A stretch of 64,000 nucleotides of DNA from Collybiopsis luxurians FD-317 M1 (lineage: Eukaryota; Basidiomycota; Agaricomycetes; Agaricales; Omphalotaceae). The notes beneath the pieces are model-generated. The model was not told the DNA's origin, made no database searches, and was given only the letters and a program-made list of their open reading frames with translations. A program made the translations under genes and the position numbers. Below are positions 45,885-59,352 of the stretch, piece after piece. The DNA is taken from contig KN834749.1 of NCBI GenBank assembly GCA_000827265.1, forward strand, positions 2,283,500 to 2,347,499. The letters run 5' to 3'. The number at the start of each line of letters is the position of its first letter. Position 1 is the first letter of the stretch.

Positions 45885-48800
45885 TTATGCGTCTGGAGCA
45901 GTTAAGTTAGACGAGCGGTGCAAAAGAAAACTATGCAAGAAAGGCTTACAGTAAGAAGTACCGACTAACATGGTTGATAAACTCTGTAACTGGTCTTCAT
46001 CGAAAGCCAGCTGATCTTTATGCCATGTATCCTAAACGAGCTTTAGAGAACAAAGAACAACTATTCCATGATAGGCATACCTGGTGAGTCTGCAATGGAG
46101 ATGGTTATCAGCACGCGGCCTCTATTTACACAAAGAAAACGAACCTTTTTGAACTCGGAAGCGCATTTTCTGATCGTGGTGGATATGGGAGGAGGGTCGG
46201 TGGCATGAGGCGCTAGGACTGAAGGTACGTACTAATTAGAACTAATCGTGCAATAGAATACTTCTGGACACTCACGTTCCGTAAGAGGAGGCATCCACGG
46301 TTCAACGGAATAAGGGAAGCTCTCAATGAGGGCACAGAGACCCAATATGGCGGAATGTAGGGTCCTCAAGGAACTTGCGTATGAAGGGTCGCTTCTGGCA
46401 GGCAGTTTGGTTTTCTTGAGTAAGGAGACGAATCGTTTCTGAAGAGATGAATGACCTTGGCGAACATTCAGCGCAGTATTAGGGACACAACATACCTTAA
46501 GCGGTACTATACTTTGGCGTTGAGAGACCCTAACCACTCCGGATAGAACCTTGGATGCCATTTCTCGCACCTCCACGTTCTCGTCAGCAAGGCAATCGAG
46601 CAGTACATCCATGACCTTCGAAACACCATCCGCGGGTATAGAAAGAAGGTTGCGATAAAAGAACACTATCAGAGCCGGAAGAGCATGGTGCCGGATTCGC
46701 CATGACTAAGGGATTATTCGTCAACACACGACCAAAATACCGAGAAACAATAAACTGACTGAGGATGATTTAACAGCAACCACGAAATTTTCCAGAATTA
46801 CCGGGATAGACTCTCTGACCGGGGTGACGGCGGAGAGTACGTACAACACAGCAGTACTGTATGTTTGCAGTTCGGAACTGTCGTTTAATTCTGACATTCG
46901 AAGAATCTCAGGCATCATCATAACGGCATAGGGGAGAATCAGAGATGCTTGAGACCCATACGCTGATGTCCAAATCCATTGAAGGAGCGTCAAGCCAACT
47001 TTATCGTACTCGGAGAGACTGACTCTCGGGGGAGGCAGGCGTTCTTCTCTCCATTTGGGTAGCATGGCTAGTACATCTGAGATTCGACCTTGATAGCGCA
47101 TCTCTCTGGAGAGATATTGAATAATGAAGGACGAGAATGGATTAGGATACGCACCGGATATGTAAAGGATCTGTCAATGTTCGGCAAGCGCGCAGCAGTG
47201 CTTCTGGAGAGGGATGGAGAGGTTGCCATTGAAGTTTTAGAAGACAGTACAGAAGATTTGAAATATGTCCACGAATCTATTCTCATGTCAGGATGCGAGT
47301 TGGACTAAAGAAAAGGATTGCACGCACTTCTGCGTAAGAAGTGTTCACGTTATCTAATAGCAAATTCACATATTTATCTGCTTGCGAACTGAACACAATC
47401 CCCTGGTTTTCAACAAGGATGGTGAATGTCGTAAGAGTTTTGGTCACTAGATGGAAATCTTCAGCCACGCCAGCGTAAGGTGATGGAGAATACGCACTAT
47501 CGAACGCAGAGTCGCCATTGAATTCTAATGGTAGGGCGAGAATCCACTTTACAAGAGGTGCATTCCTGCGAGGATCTCGCTCCTCTAGGATGTACTAATC
47601 ACATTCAGCACAATGGGCGCGTAGTAAAAGGGTAATGAACCTACACTGAACACGGTCTCCCAAAAGTTTATAGTGTCCGGTTTAATTTGAGCAAAAATGC
47701 GATCCAGACGACTCATAGTCCATTGCCAGAGTTTATCTGCGTCACTTTCGTTCCAATGTTTGGAACCTGGGGAGGTTCAGCTAAGAGAGCATGAGAAGAC
47801 CGGATGCATACCTCGAAGGAGTCCTGTGAGGACTTCGCCCCCAGCGCGTTGTTTAAATTTATCTGAGTCGACCAAAAGGGGATCAATAACTTCCAGTAAT
47901 CTATCCAATCCATCCGTCCCAAAAGTTTTGGCTAGAGAAAGCATGAATAGAACTCAGTTGACGGTTTAAGTTATTTTTACCTAGGCTCTTCACATATAAT
48001 ACATTTTCCGAACGGATTTCAATTAGGGAACTGGTCTTAGTTGATTCTTGTCCCCAGAGAAGTAAGAGTTTGCTGAAGTATTCGGAGGAGGTGATGGTGT
48101 CTCTGATGACTTGCAAGAAAGGAGTTGAGTCGGGACTCCAGGTTATCGACCCTTGACTAACGGCCTGTTTATAGCCTTTGACTTGGGCCGCCCAGGTCAA
48201 GAAACCCGTCCGAATTTTATCCACATAAACCCTAGAGCTCAAGCTTTGGTAATGATCAAAGATTACGAAATCATTTCTTACGTTGTTGGAGAAGCTGGTG
48301 CTTGTAAGGATGCTACGAGCGCTGAGGGATCCGAAATATCCACCATGACTTTCAGCGGATTACTCCATTTTTCTGTCCAGAGCTCTTCGCTTGATTGCGA
48401 ATAGGTACGGAATTTCATGTGCGCGAGGAGTTTAGTGATTGATCTACACAACAAATGAGGAAGGAGTATTCCAATGTTCTCTGAACGGCTGACGCACCTT
48501 TGCGAGGTCCGTCGTATACTTGGCTGAGGCGATGTAGAATGATCTAAGAAGAACTTTACGACAGCAGGTGGTAGGGCCAAGTCACGTCGAATTAGAGTGT
48601 AAAGGATCCTTGACGCCATCTGCACGTATCTCCACTGTAGACGAGAGTCAGTAATCGGCAAGCGCACTGGAGCAAAAAAATAAAAGAGCTTACATGTGTA
48701 TTTTGGCGAGACCCAATCTGAAGAACGGCAGATATCTGGAAAAGGTTAGTATCATCGGTTTATCCTCACGTCGAGTGTAGAGAGCTTACTGTTTGCTCAT

Positions 48801-51800
48801 ACAAGGCTTTTCTCTTCGCTATGCGCTTCGGCCTTTGCTCCAAAGCTTCTGCGAGTAGCGATTCGGGAATTAAACCGGGGGAGAACTCTTGCTGCAGTTC
48901 GACAAGAGCCTGCTCTACGGTAGGCGTTGGTAGGGTATAGGCATCCGTATGAAGCACTTCTTCGTGAATATGTATCAAGCAATCATATGCGTAATTATTG
49001 ACGAGCTTCTGGATTGAGGGCTGGTGGGAAGGCGTTAGTTGGGTAAAAAGGCGAAGGGTGCAAGAGCTATACCTTCTCTTCGTGCTGGCACTCTAGTAGC
49101 GAAACGAGATATTTGTCCATAAAATTTTCATCTAATCAACACTATTAGCAGAACATTCGAGTCGAGGATCGCAAGCACTAACCTCCAAGAGCATAGCTCA
49201 TTATTCCCTTGTCACCTAACACGTAAAGTGCGCCTTTCATCCTATCTGGGTCATTGCCTTTAGTCAGAGCGTTTAAAAGAACCTGGAGCGTAGATCGTGT
49301 AGATCTAACATAAGTCTGCGTCGAAATATCATCAGCAGTTACCACACGGTGAGGCCAAATAATTCCTACCCCGTAAACATTGAGTAGTATCCCCTGTGCA
49401 TGTCTGACAGACGGTAAGAATTGATCAGAGGGAATGAAAGATACAGCTTACCGACGAACGCGTGTGTATGGAGAGAGGGACGATTCGACCAGCTCGCCGA
49501 TAAGCTCATCGTCTAGAGCAGATCTGTTTCGGTAGAGTCCATGCATATACACTCGACCGCTATGATAGACCTGTGCACGCTTGACATACACCAACCTCGA
49601 GTTCTCCACTTGCTTAGGCCATAGGCGGTTCATGCTTCAATTGCACGTTTAAAACCAGCGCAACTCAAGGTAATCAAAGAACTCACTCTCTTGCTGTGGC
49701 ATAACTTTTCTGAAGGGCGTCAAAGTGGCCCCTGCTCAATGCATAGTCGAGAAGATACACATCGATCGCTTTAGAGACACTAATCACAGCATCTATATGG
49801 TCTTCGCCTTCTCTCCTCTGACGAAGAGCTCTTGCTGCTGCCAGGCTGACTTTTCCGAAATGATTCCTGCATGATGAAGCCTTCTGATACCTTGGGTCTA
49901 TGGGGTTGGTAAGAGTAAAACCGGCTTCCACATCGAAATGTTTGATGAGAAGGCCTAGAGACTCTGTGCCCTCATAGAGATGATAATTATCCACCACCTT
50001 ATCTTTCTCCTTCAAGAACGTTGGAAGCCCAGCCCAAATGGATTTTGAAGCTTGAATAAATCTGCAGGAAAAAGATGAGCGAAAGAATGGTTCCGGGGAA
50101 TATCGGTCCGCTTACCGGCAAAAATCATTCCGATCAGCACTGTCCCAAGTAGCCACGCGTTCGAGCAGTTGCTCAATCTTCGTCAAAGTCGGTGTCGCGA
50201 CCTCGTCCAGAATTTGCAGCACGAACTCAATTTCAAGATCGGATGGCACTAGGGGTCTGATGAGCTAGAATTATGAAAGCGAGAGGAGGAGAGTCACCAT
50301 GCCAATCCACCTGAACATCCTGAGGCTTGTAGAATTTTCCCCATTGCAGATTGTGATCTCGATCGAATTCTGCATAGCAGAAATGAGCACGGTAAGGTTG
50401 ATTGAAGAATGCCTGCTCACCTGAATCATTCCATTCACTCGTATTGACAAAGCGACTGTTGCAAGGGTAAACTCCAGCCAAAGTGTGGAGAATCTATACC
50501 AGCTACTGAGTAACGCAGAACGAACGTGAGGCGAAATAGTGCGAACCCGCGTTATGAGTTGACCAGTGCCACTATAACCCCTTTCATTCTTCGTCTTATC
50601 AATAAGGAGTTTGATTAAGGTGATAATGTCGTCCTTGTGTTTCAGCAACTACGAACGAGAAAAGTTGAAAAAGTCAACACAGGAAGAGGAAGGATTATAA
50701 ACTCACATCTGGCCCTCCGTACCCAAGACAGCCTCTAAGAATTGCCATGTTCCAATGAAATGTCGTATCCGAGGGAATGACCGAGTGCGTCGAAGTCGTC
50801 CGCGTACTCGAAGCGCCATGCTTCAGTTCCTCCTCTATTTGCCTCAGACAAAAAGGCATAAACTTGGCCAGCGTCTTCTCTGGCTTGACCCTCGCTAGAC
50901 AGGCTACAAGCTGGCCAAACGCGCGGACAGCGTTAGCTTTGGCGTTGATTGTTGCATAGTCATAGACTAAGTTTAGAACCAAATCGAACAGCTGGTCCGA
51001 AAGATGCAAGCAGACAACATCCATCATGTTCTTGATAGACTTGAGAACTCCTTCTTCACTCTTTCCACCAGTTGTATTCTTGCGACCTCCTTCTTCAGGG
51101 AGATTCTCGTACAGGGCAAGAACCCGGCGAAATAGGGCGACCACCCAGTCTGCACACATAGAAATATGGTTATATTATGGATTCAAGAACGAGCGAACAA
51201 GATGAGCGGAAAGAATCTCACCAGCAAAACTAGCAGTACTGTCTCGAACCAGAGCTCGTTCCTCCGATTTACTCAGTGTAGGCATACCGGCTTCAACCCC
51301 GGCAGGGAGCTGCGTAGGATCATCATCGATGTTCATGGGACCCACATCATCCGTCAACGGAGCACCCGACTGGTGAATCGAAAGATCCCCAATTTTGATA
51401 TGCTGAACAACGGCAACAATGAACATCGTGGCAAAAACGGTCTTCGCTGGATCGTTCTAAAAGATGGGTATAACAGTAATCAGACAAAGCCTACTGATGG
51501 CGAACGAGAAACTTACGACGTCAATACCGGGAATACAAAGCTCCAGCAAAGGTACGACATGCTTCTGTCCACTTAGCCAGACACTTTCAGTTGTCAATGG
51601 CCTAGCGATCCCAGAAAGCATACTCAATGCAGCAGTAGTTCGATGGGTCTCGTTGACGACTTCAAGACCGCTGTAAGATCGTTCGAGAAGTTCCGGCATG
51701 ATGAGGGACGGTTCAAGCATTGACAAAATACGTAGGGCCCCTTGAGCGAGACCCATCGACATGGGATCTTTACTGAACATGGCCAGGAGAGCGGGAGTAC

Positions 51801-53575
51801 GCAAGGTGGTGACAAAAGCTTTTCGCATGCCTGCGGTCAATCGTCGAGTCTGGATCGGAGAGGTAAGTTTGGAGTTCAAAAAATACAAGGCACGACCTTA
51901 CGACTGGCGTTTTGCAAGTTTCTCGCTGTTCTTCTTGCATTCGACTAGCGAATTCGGCTGCCAAGCGTTGCATAAATGTCGTTAGCTAGCAATAAAATGA
52001 GTGACGCATTTCAACGGCAAGGATGAGGCTTACCATCAATGACCATTGACCAGAATTGGAGGGATGGAAGAATGATTCTGTGCTAGTGATGAGCCTATCC
52101 AAAGTATCGAGGGCCTTCGATCCAGCAAGATATCCGGTTTGCTGAGAGAGCGCACCGTCCTGACTGGAAGGCTCTCTAGCAGGACCATCAGTTGAGATAG
52201 AATAGACCAGGATTTTAGCGAGTGCAGCTGAGAAAAATGTGAATAAATGCAAAAATATGCAAGCGACTGCTTACATTGTTTGCTGATAGTCTTCTTAATT
52301 CTGAGGGATCCCGAGCTTGACATGTTGTCTGCATGACTTGCGGTTGTTGAAGATCCCTGTTTGCAGAGGATCAGGGAAGTACATAAGAGAAAGAGGTGGC
52401 CAACTTACCCTTGTAATGCCAACGGGTACATCTACCAGTCGTTCATGAGCGCTGGATCGTCAAACGCTAGATGATACTCACTCATGGAACCGAGGCCTTT
52501 TCCCACCAACACTTCCCATTGAGATGTCGTCCAGATTCCGATATCCTTGAACGCGGCTTTTCCTTCTGAGTGGTCGCCTGTGGCGCCGGCTACATACTCC
52601 TCAGAAAGGTCACCTGCAAGTTCGAGGAATCTATCATCCAAAACTGCAGAATTAAACGCTTCCCATAATTTGAAGATGACCGGTAGATATTGATCAGAGC
52701 AGGTCAAAGGGAGGAAAGAAGACATGACAGGAACCATGGTCAGGACGGTCTAATCCCTGGGCATGAGCACTACTAGGACAACTGAAAGAACTGTGATCGA
52801 CATACCTCCTGAGTCAGCATTGGCAGGAAGGTGGACAACATGGCCTGTACCTCTTCCCCTGGGTAGTAGCGTTTGGACTGTTCCGCCACAAATAAAAGGA
52901 TGTTGACGAGGTTGCGCCTACAACGTACGATGAGGGAACAGGCGAATACCAGGAAGAGAATGGCACGAACGACATATCCTGAGTACGCTTCTTGGTCCAC
53001 AACTCCTTCTGTAAAGTATCCCAGAGTGGCTTCCAAGGTAGTTGAAGGTCGGATGGCTCGAGTTTTCGCTTTCCAGCTTTCGTGGCGAGTAAACGCGAAA
53101 GCATGTCGGCCCAGTTTCGAATCACGCGTGCTTCCACACCAGGAGCAGTACAAAGCTCATAGTACAATCGGACCAGCCTAGCACGAGTAGATTTGGGCAT
53201 AGGATATCGCATGATCACCCAGCTGAAAGACAGTTAAAGATTTGGTGTGATTGATACCAGTGGGACATACCACTGCAACATCTTATCCCAGACAGTCATC
53301 TGGTGCCAATTTTGAGATTTGGCGCAAACTGCAATCTTTCCAACAATCTCCTCGAGCCTGGCTTGCATGGATTCGATAGATTCGCATTCGTAGGGAATGG
53401 AATTGAGATAAGTTTGAAGAGATTTCTTCTGAGCCTCAAACGAAGAGGGGTCATATACATCCTCGACGGGGGTGTCTGCAAAGGACATATCGTCGTCCAT
53501 CTCCTCAAAGATGGCTTCTGAAGAATCTGACTTGAGGTTGAGGCCTAGAGCAACGGCGGCGTTGATGAGGTCCAT
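45885..53575 (-). CDS. BLM10: Proteasome activator PA200/Blm10, copy 2
   Basis: Starts MDLINAAVALGLNL, then acidic VEDVYDPSSFEAQK. Clear counterparts of copy 1: RYPMPKSTRAR, DLQLPWKPLW, RYYPGEEVQAMLSTFLP, GYLAGSKALDTLDR, STESFFHPSNSGQW, TRRLTAGMRKAF, DYATINAKANAVRAF, IPSDTTFHWNMAIL, DPRYQKASSCRNHFG, DRMKGALYVL, VEVREMASKVLSGV and KKTKLPARSDPSYASSL. The reading frame can be followed from exon to exon without a forced break. The last block is STMLVGTSYYA, made by removing a 57-base intron (45893-45949), so this copy also ends YYA on an 8-base final coding exon. The gene is 7.7 kb. By eye the two copies match at well under half of positions outside the best blocks, so the duplication is old. Confidence 0.9.
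45893..45949 (-). other. Last intron of Blm10 copy 2, completes the YYA motif
   Basis: Donor GTAAGC, acceptor CTCCAG, 57 bases. Splicing joins TAC T to AC GCA TAA for Tyr-Tyr-Ala-stop. The length is divisible by three and the frame stays open, so retention would give a tail ending TAPDA instead of YYA. Confidence 0.8.
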
Positions 53576-53717
53576 GATATTTAGAAAATAAAGTAAAAAT
53601 GATATGACTTGCCCAAATATACCAGGGCCTTTTATAGTTTAGATTACGCGTTCAAGTGATAGAGCCACAGCGTACGCGGCCACTGTATACACGCGTTCGG
53701 CGCTTATTTTTCTGCTA

Positions 53718-54725
53718 ATGTTCTTTCTCAAACGACTTGCCTTTTATTCCCGCCCGTACTCCCCTACGAACCGGCTTCTCACCAGAAACATCTTCTTGGG
53801 GACCGCAGGTGTATCTCTTGCTTTTGCTCTGCGACAATCTGTGATTCAGCTCGATGCCAATGTGCAAGTTCCCGCAATTACAGAGGACTCAGAGTTGGTC
53901 GGTAGGTTTTCAATGTTAGACTCGAAAAACCTTGCCTGGAATGGTATTTCCAGAGGACCCCGCAACTGGCATCAAATTTCCGAAAACAATCCGAGTAGCT
54001 TCCAAAGTCCCACTCCCAATGCTCTCTTTGGTCGGCGTTGGAGTCAGAACAGTCTCTTTCCTAGGCATCAAGGTCTATTCCGTCGGATTTTATGCAGACT
54101 TACACAATCCAAATCTCAGAGTAAGCCTCAAGTCATTACGCAAGCCCACCGCGCATTCACGATAGGATCCAGCTTGAGCCAAGTATGACACCAGACGAAA
54201 AGATTCGTGCAATTGTCGATACTTGTGCCTGCGAGATACGTATCGGTATGTTCATTCCTCAGACTCTGTGCCTCTCTCTAACCTTCTCAATTGCAGTTCC
54301 TACTCGAAATACATCATATTCACACCTCCGAGATGCATTCATGCGTGCAATAACTTCCCGACTAAGCGATGGTCGCAAAAAGGGCACTCTCACTGAAGAG
54401 CAAGCACTTGAAGTTTCTTCACCAATACGTAAACTCAAAACTCTGTTCCCGAATACTACTTTAACAAAACATTCTCCGCTCGACATCTTTTTGTTCCCTC
54501 CTACACCCGGAAAACCCCGCCCTCTAATATTCCGAGATTTGGGAGCTGTTGAGTCGAATTGGGTCGGTAGAGAATTTGTTCTGCATTACTTTGAAGGGGA
54601 CGGGGTTAGTCCACCGGTGAGCTATTCAACATCTCGGTCTCTGAAACCCACTAATTTTAGATCATTTGTAGTTAAAGAAGATGGTAGTAGACACCGTCGA
54701 ATCACTTCCTAACCGGAAGTTGTAA
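53718..54725 (+). CDS. AIM18: Chalcone-isomerase-fold mitochondrial protein (Aim18 type)
   Basis: Non-enzymatic member of the chalcone isomerase fold in fungal mitochondria. It starts MFFLKRLAFYSRPYS, a likely presequence, followed by a hydrophobic segment (FLGTAGVSLAFAL). The fold signature reads DPATGIKFPKTIRVASK, then LVGVGVRTVSFLGIKVYSVGFYADL. Near the end are HSPLDIFLFPP, FRDLGAVESNWVGREFV and YFEGDGVSPPLKK, where the last intron (54616-54671) must be removed to give the helix LKKMVVDTVESLP. Four or five introns interrupt it. It faces Blm10 copy 2 across 142 bases. Confidence 0.85.
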
Positions 54726-54948
54726 ACATAAATGCTAGTATACATAATGAATGCTTGCTGCTATTCTGAGAATTGTGTCCAATATCGCAGGTGACCCTGC
54801 TGGCCGATGTTTAGCCGCTCCAGCTTCCTTACTTGTTCAGCTCAAGGGTTTCCCTTGATACACTAGCACTCATGGTCCAGGAGTACAAGTATCTCTCTCG
54901 TCTGTGCTAATTCTTGAGTTTCATGGTAGCATTCTAACGCTCTTACAG

Positions 54949-56004
54949 CTGAGCAGGTAGACTTCTTCCTCGAGCACGGATTTATCATTGTTCGCGATGC
55001 TTTCAGCAAAGAGAAAGCTGCAGAATGGACAAAAACAATGTGGATACGACTTGGATTGGATCCGAACAATAAATCAACCTGGGGAAAGGAACGAATTCAT
55101 ATGCCGTGGCACCGTCGAGAGGAAGTAGCGACGTTTGCGCCCAAGGTGAAATCGAAGCGTGATACAACACCTTAGTAATCTGACCTTTCTAACCCAGGCC
55201 TGGGATGCAATGCAAGATCTTCTTGGAGGTGCCGAACGTATTGACGAGGAAAAAAGTCGATGGGGTGACAGTTTTATCGTAAACCTGGGAACCGAAGCGT
55301 TGGCGGCTGCGACCGAACGCGTACAGCCTCGAAATCTGGACAATTGGCACGTTGACGGAGACTTTTTCGTGAGTGCTCCATTCTCAGACATATCGCCATT
55401 GTACTAACGCGAGTGGCAGGTCCACTATCTAGACTCTCCAGAACAGGCACTGCTCGTTATCCCCATATTTTCCGATATCAAACCGGGCGGAGGAGGAACC
55501 TTTATCGCGCCGGAGGGGATCAATCTTATTGCTCAATACTTGGCTTCCCATCCCGAAGGTGTTATGCCAACCGGTCTCTCCTTCACCCCTTCCACAACAA
55601 CTTGCGCTCCTGAAGAATACAAGAATGATCCAGGATATTGGTCTCACCTAAAGGAGGTCCAACGTTGTACCCAATTCATCGAAATGACAGGACAAGTTGG
55701 GGACGTAGTACTGTTGCATCCCCTCATGCTTCATTCAGCGTCAAAAAACTATCTTCGTGAGCCGAGAGTCATAACGAATCCTCCAGTTGCTTTGAAAAAG
55801 CCTTTTTTTTCCAAGGAGAATGGCGACGATTATAGTCTTGTTGAGAAGAAGACGATGAAAGCGCTTGGGGTGGATAGGTTGGACTTTCGCATTACGACGG
55901 AAAGGTATGGGAAGGAGGTTGTGCCAAAAAGAGTTGGGGTTCAGGCAAAAATTCTAGAGGAAGAAAAACAGAGGTTGAAAGAGCATGGATTGATGGTATA
56001 TTAA
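54949..56004 (+). CDS. Phytanoyl-CoA dioxygenase family (PhyH), 5' exon unresolved
   Basis: Fe(II)/2-oxoglutarate-dependent oxygenase of the PhyH superfamily. Recognisable sequence begins EQVDFFLEHGFIIVRDAFSK at the acceptor before 54949. NWHVDGDFF supplies the H-x-D iron ligands. LLHPLMLHSASKN holds the distal His, and PGGGGTFIAPEGI is the glycine-rich turn. Introns near 55147-55198 and 55370-55420 are needed. The protein ends RLKEHGLMVY. The 5' exon is unresolved: an ATG at 54872 is near but does not join in frame with a normal donor. The substrate cannot be told; the family includes many non-phytanoyl hydroxylases. Confidence 0.8.
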
Positions 56005-56394
56005 CACTCATACTCTGGCTCCGCTACATGTAAAACGTTTACCTTGTATGTTTTGTTTTGTCTATGTTAACTTCACGTACGCTTTCGTAAATGACCCGTC
56101 GGGTCACGCTCATCGTAAGTTTGATGGAATCAACAGACTTGAATTCAATTGAGTCGCGCATTCCAGGTTGTGGCAAAGATGCTAAGTCGCGATTTACCAA
56201 GGCTCGTAGTAATAGCCACAGAAAAATGGGGCCAGAAAGGAGGAATCGGATGGCCAGACTGAAACCTTGCACGTGATCGTACCGTTGAAATTTATACCCA
56301 ACTCGCACCCCGCCGCTTCTTGAACATCAACCACCACCATCGCAAGACCCCTTCCAGCAACCTCAAGACTTTCCATTTTTTCTTCTTGCTATCA
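56005..56394. other. Intergenic, histone H3 promoter
   Basis: 3' end of the dioxygenase gene and the upstream region of histone H3. A pyrimidine-rich CACCCCGCCGCTTCTTGAAC segment near 56306-56325 precedes the H3 start. No gene. Confidence 0.45.
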
Positions 56395-56991
<597 letters not shown>

Positions 56992-57250
56992 ATGCTTTCA
57001 TGTTGTGATACTTGGTATACTTCCCGATTAATGTTTAATCATTGTGTTATTTGTATATACTATATTATTACTGTAGGAGACAAGTGGTGCAATATGTGGG
57101 ATGGGTTTCGGATTTTGGCAGTACACTCTTGATATGTTGAACATTGGTTCTGTGATTCTAAAAGATGAAATTTACTCAATTCAAGCCAGATGTAAGAGGA
57201 AAAGATTGAATAGGCTCTTTGGCGCCGGGGCGCTTGTTTCAACACGTGAA

Positions 57251-58572
57251 ATGCAGAAGGTTTGGCGCAACTGCTGCTCTACTTCCATGTCTTCTTTGCT
57301 ATTTCGCGTTCATTCTCGCTGTCCCTCAATACAGCGACTTAGTTCACCTCATTTTTCGGTACTTTGGATTCGTAGGAAATATGCTACACATCGAGATCCT
57401 CTGCGTCCTTCAAACCTGTCCCAAGCACTGGACACCAAACACCAGCCTCTGAGACCAGAACAAAAAGTTGGGCCTTTTCAAATGAGCATGAACGACTCTC
57501 CATTTCAACAGCCAACAAAGAAGAAATGGGCAAATTTGAGTGCTGGAGGCAAAAGTAAGTTGTGAACAGATGCCGATTGTCTCCTTCTAATTTTCGGCCA
57601 GTCAAGCGTACAACTGCCCATACTTCTAATTTAATCGTCATTGTTTTCGGAGCAGGATTGACTGCCGTATTATTATACGCTGTTGGGAGCGAGCTGATGA
57701 GCAAAAATTCCCCCACTTCGCTTTACAGTCGGGCATGCGATCGAATCAAGGCGTCACCGCAGGTCGGACTGGTCCCCTCGAGTCCATGTACTTGCTGAAT
57801 GTATTTTTGTTGAATGACAGGTGGCAAAGTACTTACATGGTCCCTTATCTTTCCATACGACACGCCCGTCAGCAGAACGCCCTCGAGGTCGCCAGCACCA
57901 AGTTACTTCTCAGATATTCCTCGATGCTCAAGGTCGGGAGCATATGATGATGACATTTTATGTGCAAGGGAGTAGCAACCCGCAGGAAAGCTCTGAATCG
58001 TATCTTGAATCAGCAAGTAATTGGCTATCAAATTTACCGGAGGTTACAATGGATGAAGCGATACAGTGGACGAAAAACCGTTCAGCGAGTATTTGGGAAA
58101 AGTTTGTTGGATCTTTCAAGTATTTGGTTGGTGCCCCCGCCTCGATGAATCCTTCACCGTCGCCGGATTTGTTACCGGAAACTGTAGAAGTGAGGCCACC
58201 GGAAAGTCGAACACAAAAATGGACAGGAATATTTTCATCGTTGAGAAGGACAAGGAGTGAGGCTACTTCAGAGTCTCGGCCAGAGGCTTCCGGGACGCTG
58301 TATACAGATGGAGAGGTTCACGCAGAATTTATAAGGGTACTTCGCTCCTTCTCTACTGATAATCTTGAATTTGAACGTTTACCAGAATGATGATGGTTAT
58401 TTTGTCCCGAGATATGTCCTCATTGATATCCCCAGTATGCTGTTTGTCTCTTCAGGTCTTCTTTCTGCTCACATGTCCTCTAGATTCTCGAACACGGAAC
58501 CCAGTACGAGTATTTGTGCAACGGACAGCGGGTGTACGGGAGACTGAACCGACGTTACGATGGAATTCTTGA
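57251..58572 (+). CDS. TIM21: Tim21, subunit of the TIM23 presequence translocase
   Basis: Inner-membrane protein that links the TIM23 complex to the TOM complex. It starts MQKVWRNCCSTSMSSLL (an alternative ATG lies at 57287), a basic presequence with RRKYATHRD. The membrane helix NLIVIVFGAGLTAVLLYAV follows, then a short SELMSKNSPTSLYSRACDRI linker. The intermembrane domain has QVAKYLHGPLSFH, HMMMTFYVQGS and NDDGYFVPRYVLID. After the last intron (58435-58481) the end reads RVFVQRTAGVRETE and RWNS. About four introns are needed. It carries a longer acidic insert (PESRTQKWTG region) than yeast Tim21. Confidence 0.88.
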
Positions 58573-58705
58573 CCATGACATCTCCGTCCTCACCCAACTC
58601 ATATATAATTACTGATAATGTGAAGCAGCCTATACAATGTATTAAAAGTGAATTGAATATGTTGTGTCCGTGGTGAATGCGAGGTATCTGAGTGCAAACT
58701 ATCAA

Positions 58706-59276
58706 TTACTGGTCTCCGAAAAGTTTCTGAACTCGTTTGAGGACCGAATCCTTGGATGGATCTATGAAGTTGGGATGAGTCTTGTAAGGAGCCGGAAAGG
58801 GGGGAAACCTTACCGTATGGATGATCTTTCGATGGTATTTCCAGTAGCGCAGGGAATGCTTGCTGGTACTTGTCGACCGTAGGTCGTATCTTCTCGGCAA
58901 TCTACAGTGACCCTTCAGTTTAAGTGTCCGTGGATATCCAAATAGCTCCGTACATGCTGGTTTATCAACAGGATCGCGATGTCTTTACGCTCCGTAAACT
59001 CCTGGAATGCAGCTTCGATTTGTGAAACTTGGGTCTCTGAGGAGAACTTTGACTATTGAGAAAGCATTCAGAGGACAAATTCCATACTGGAATCCACAAC
59101 TAGAAAGTTCTTCTTTTGCTGTTCGTTGATATGACCGACGCCTGCTAACAATAGACCGGTTATAGAGTCCTAGAGAAGGTTGAGACAGGATATCCAAAAA
59201 AAACAGTTCAAAAACGAACTTCGTCGCCTATAACCGCGAGTAATTGCCTATCTTTGAAGGATACATTGGAGCTCAT
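58706..59276 (-). CDS. VMA7: V-type ATPase subunit F
   Basis: Central-stalk subunit of the vacuolar proton pump. A small gene (about 120 residues) in five exons, so no single long frame reveals it. It begins [19 protein letters not shown], then [14 protein letters not shown] and [32 protein letters not shown] and AILLINQH follow, then [19 protein letters not shown], and [18 protein letters not shown] ends it. All of these match the family. It is arranged head to head with Ecd/SGT1, whose likely start is only 76 bases away. Confidence 0.9.
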
Positions 59277-59352
59277 GATGGCAGTCGGGAGAGAAAGAGG
59301 CGGGCCGGATCCTTTAGGGCCAGCTTTGACCGGCTTGATCTCGTACTCCATC

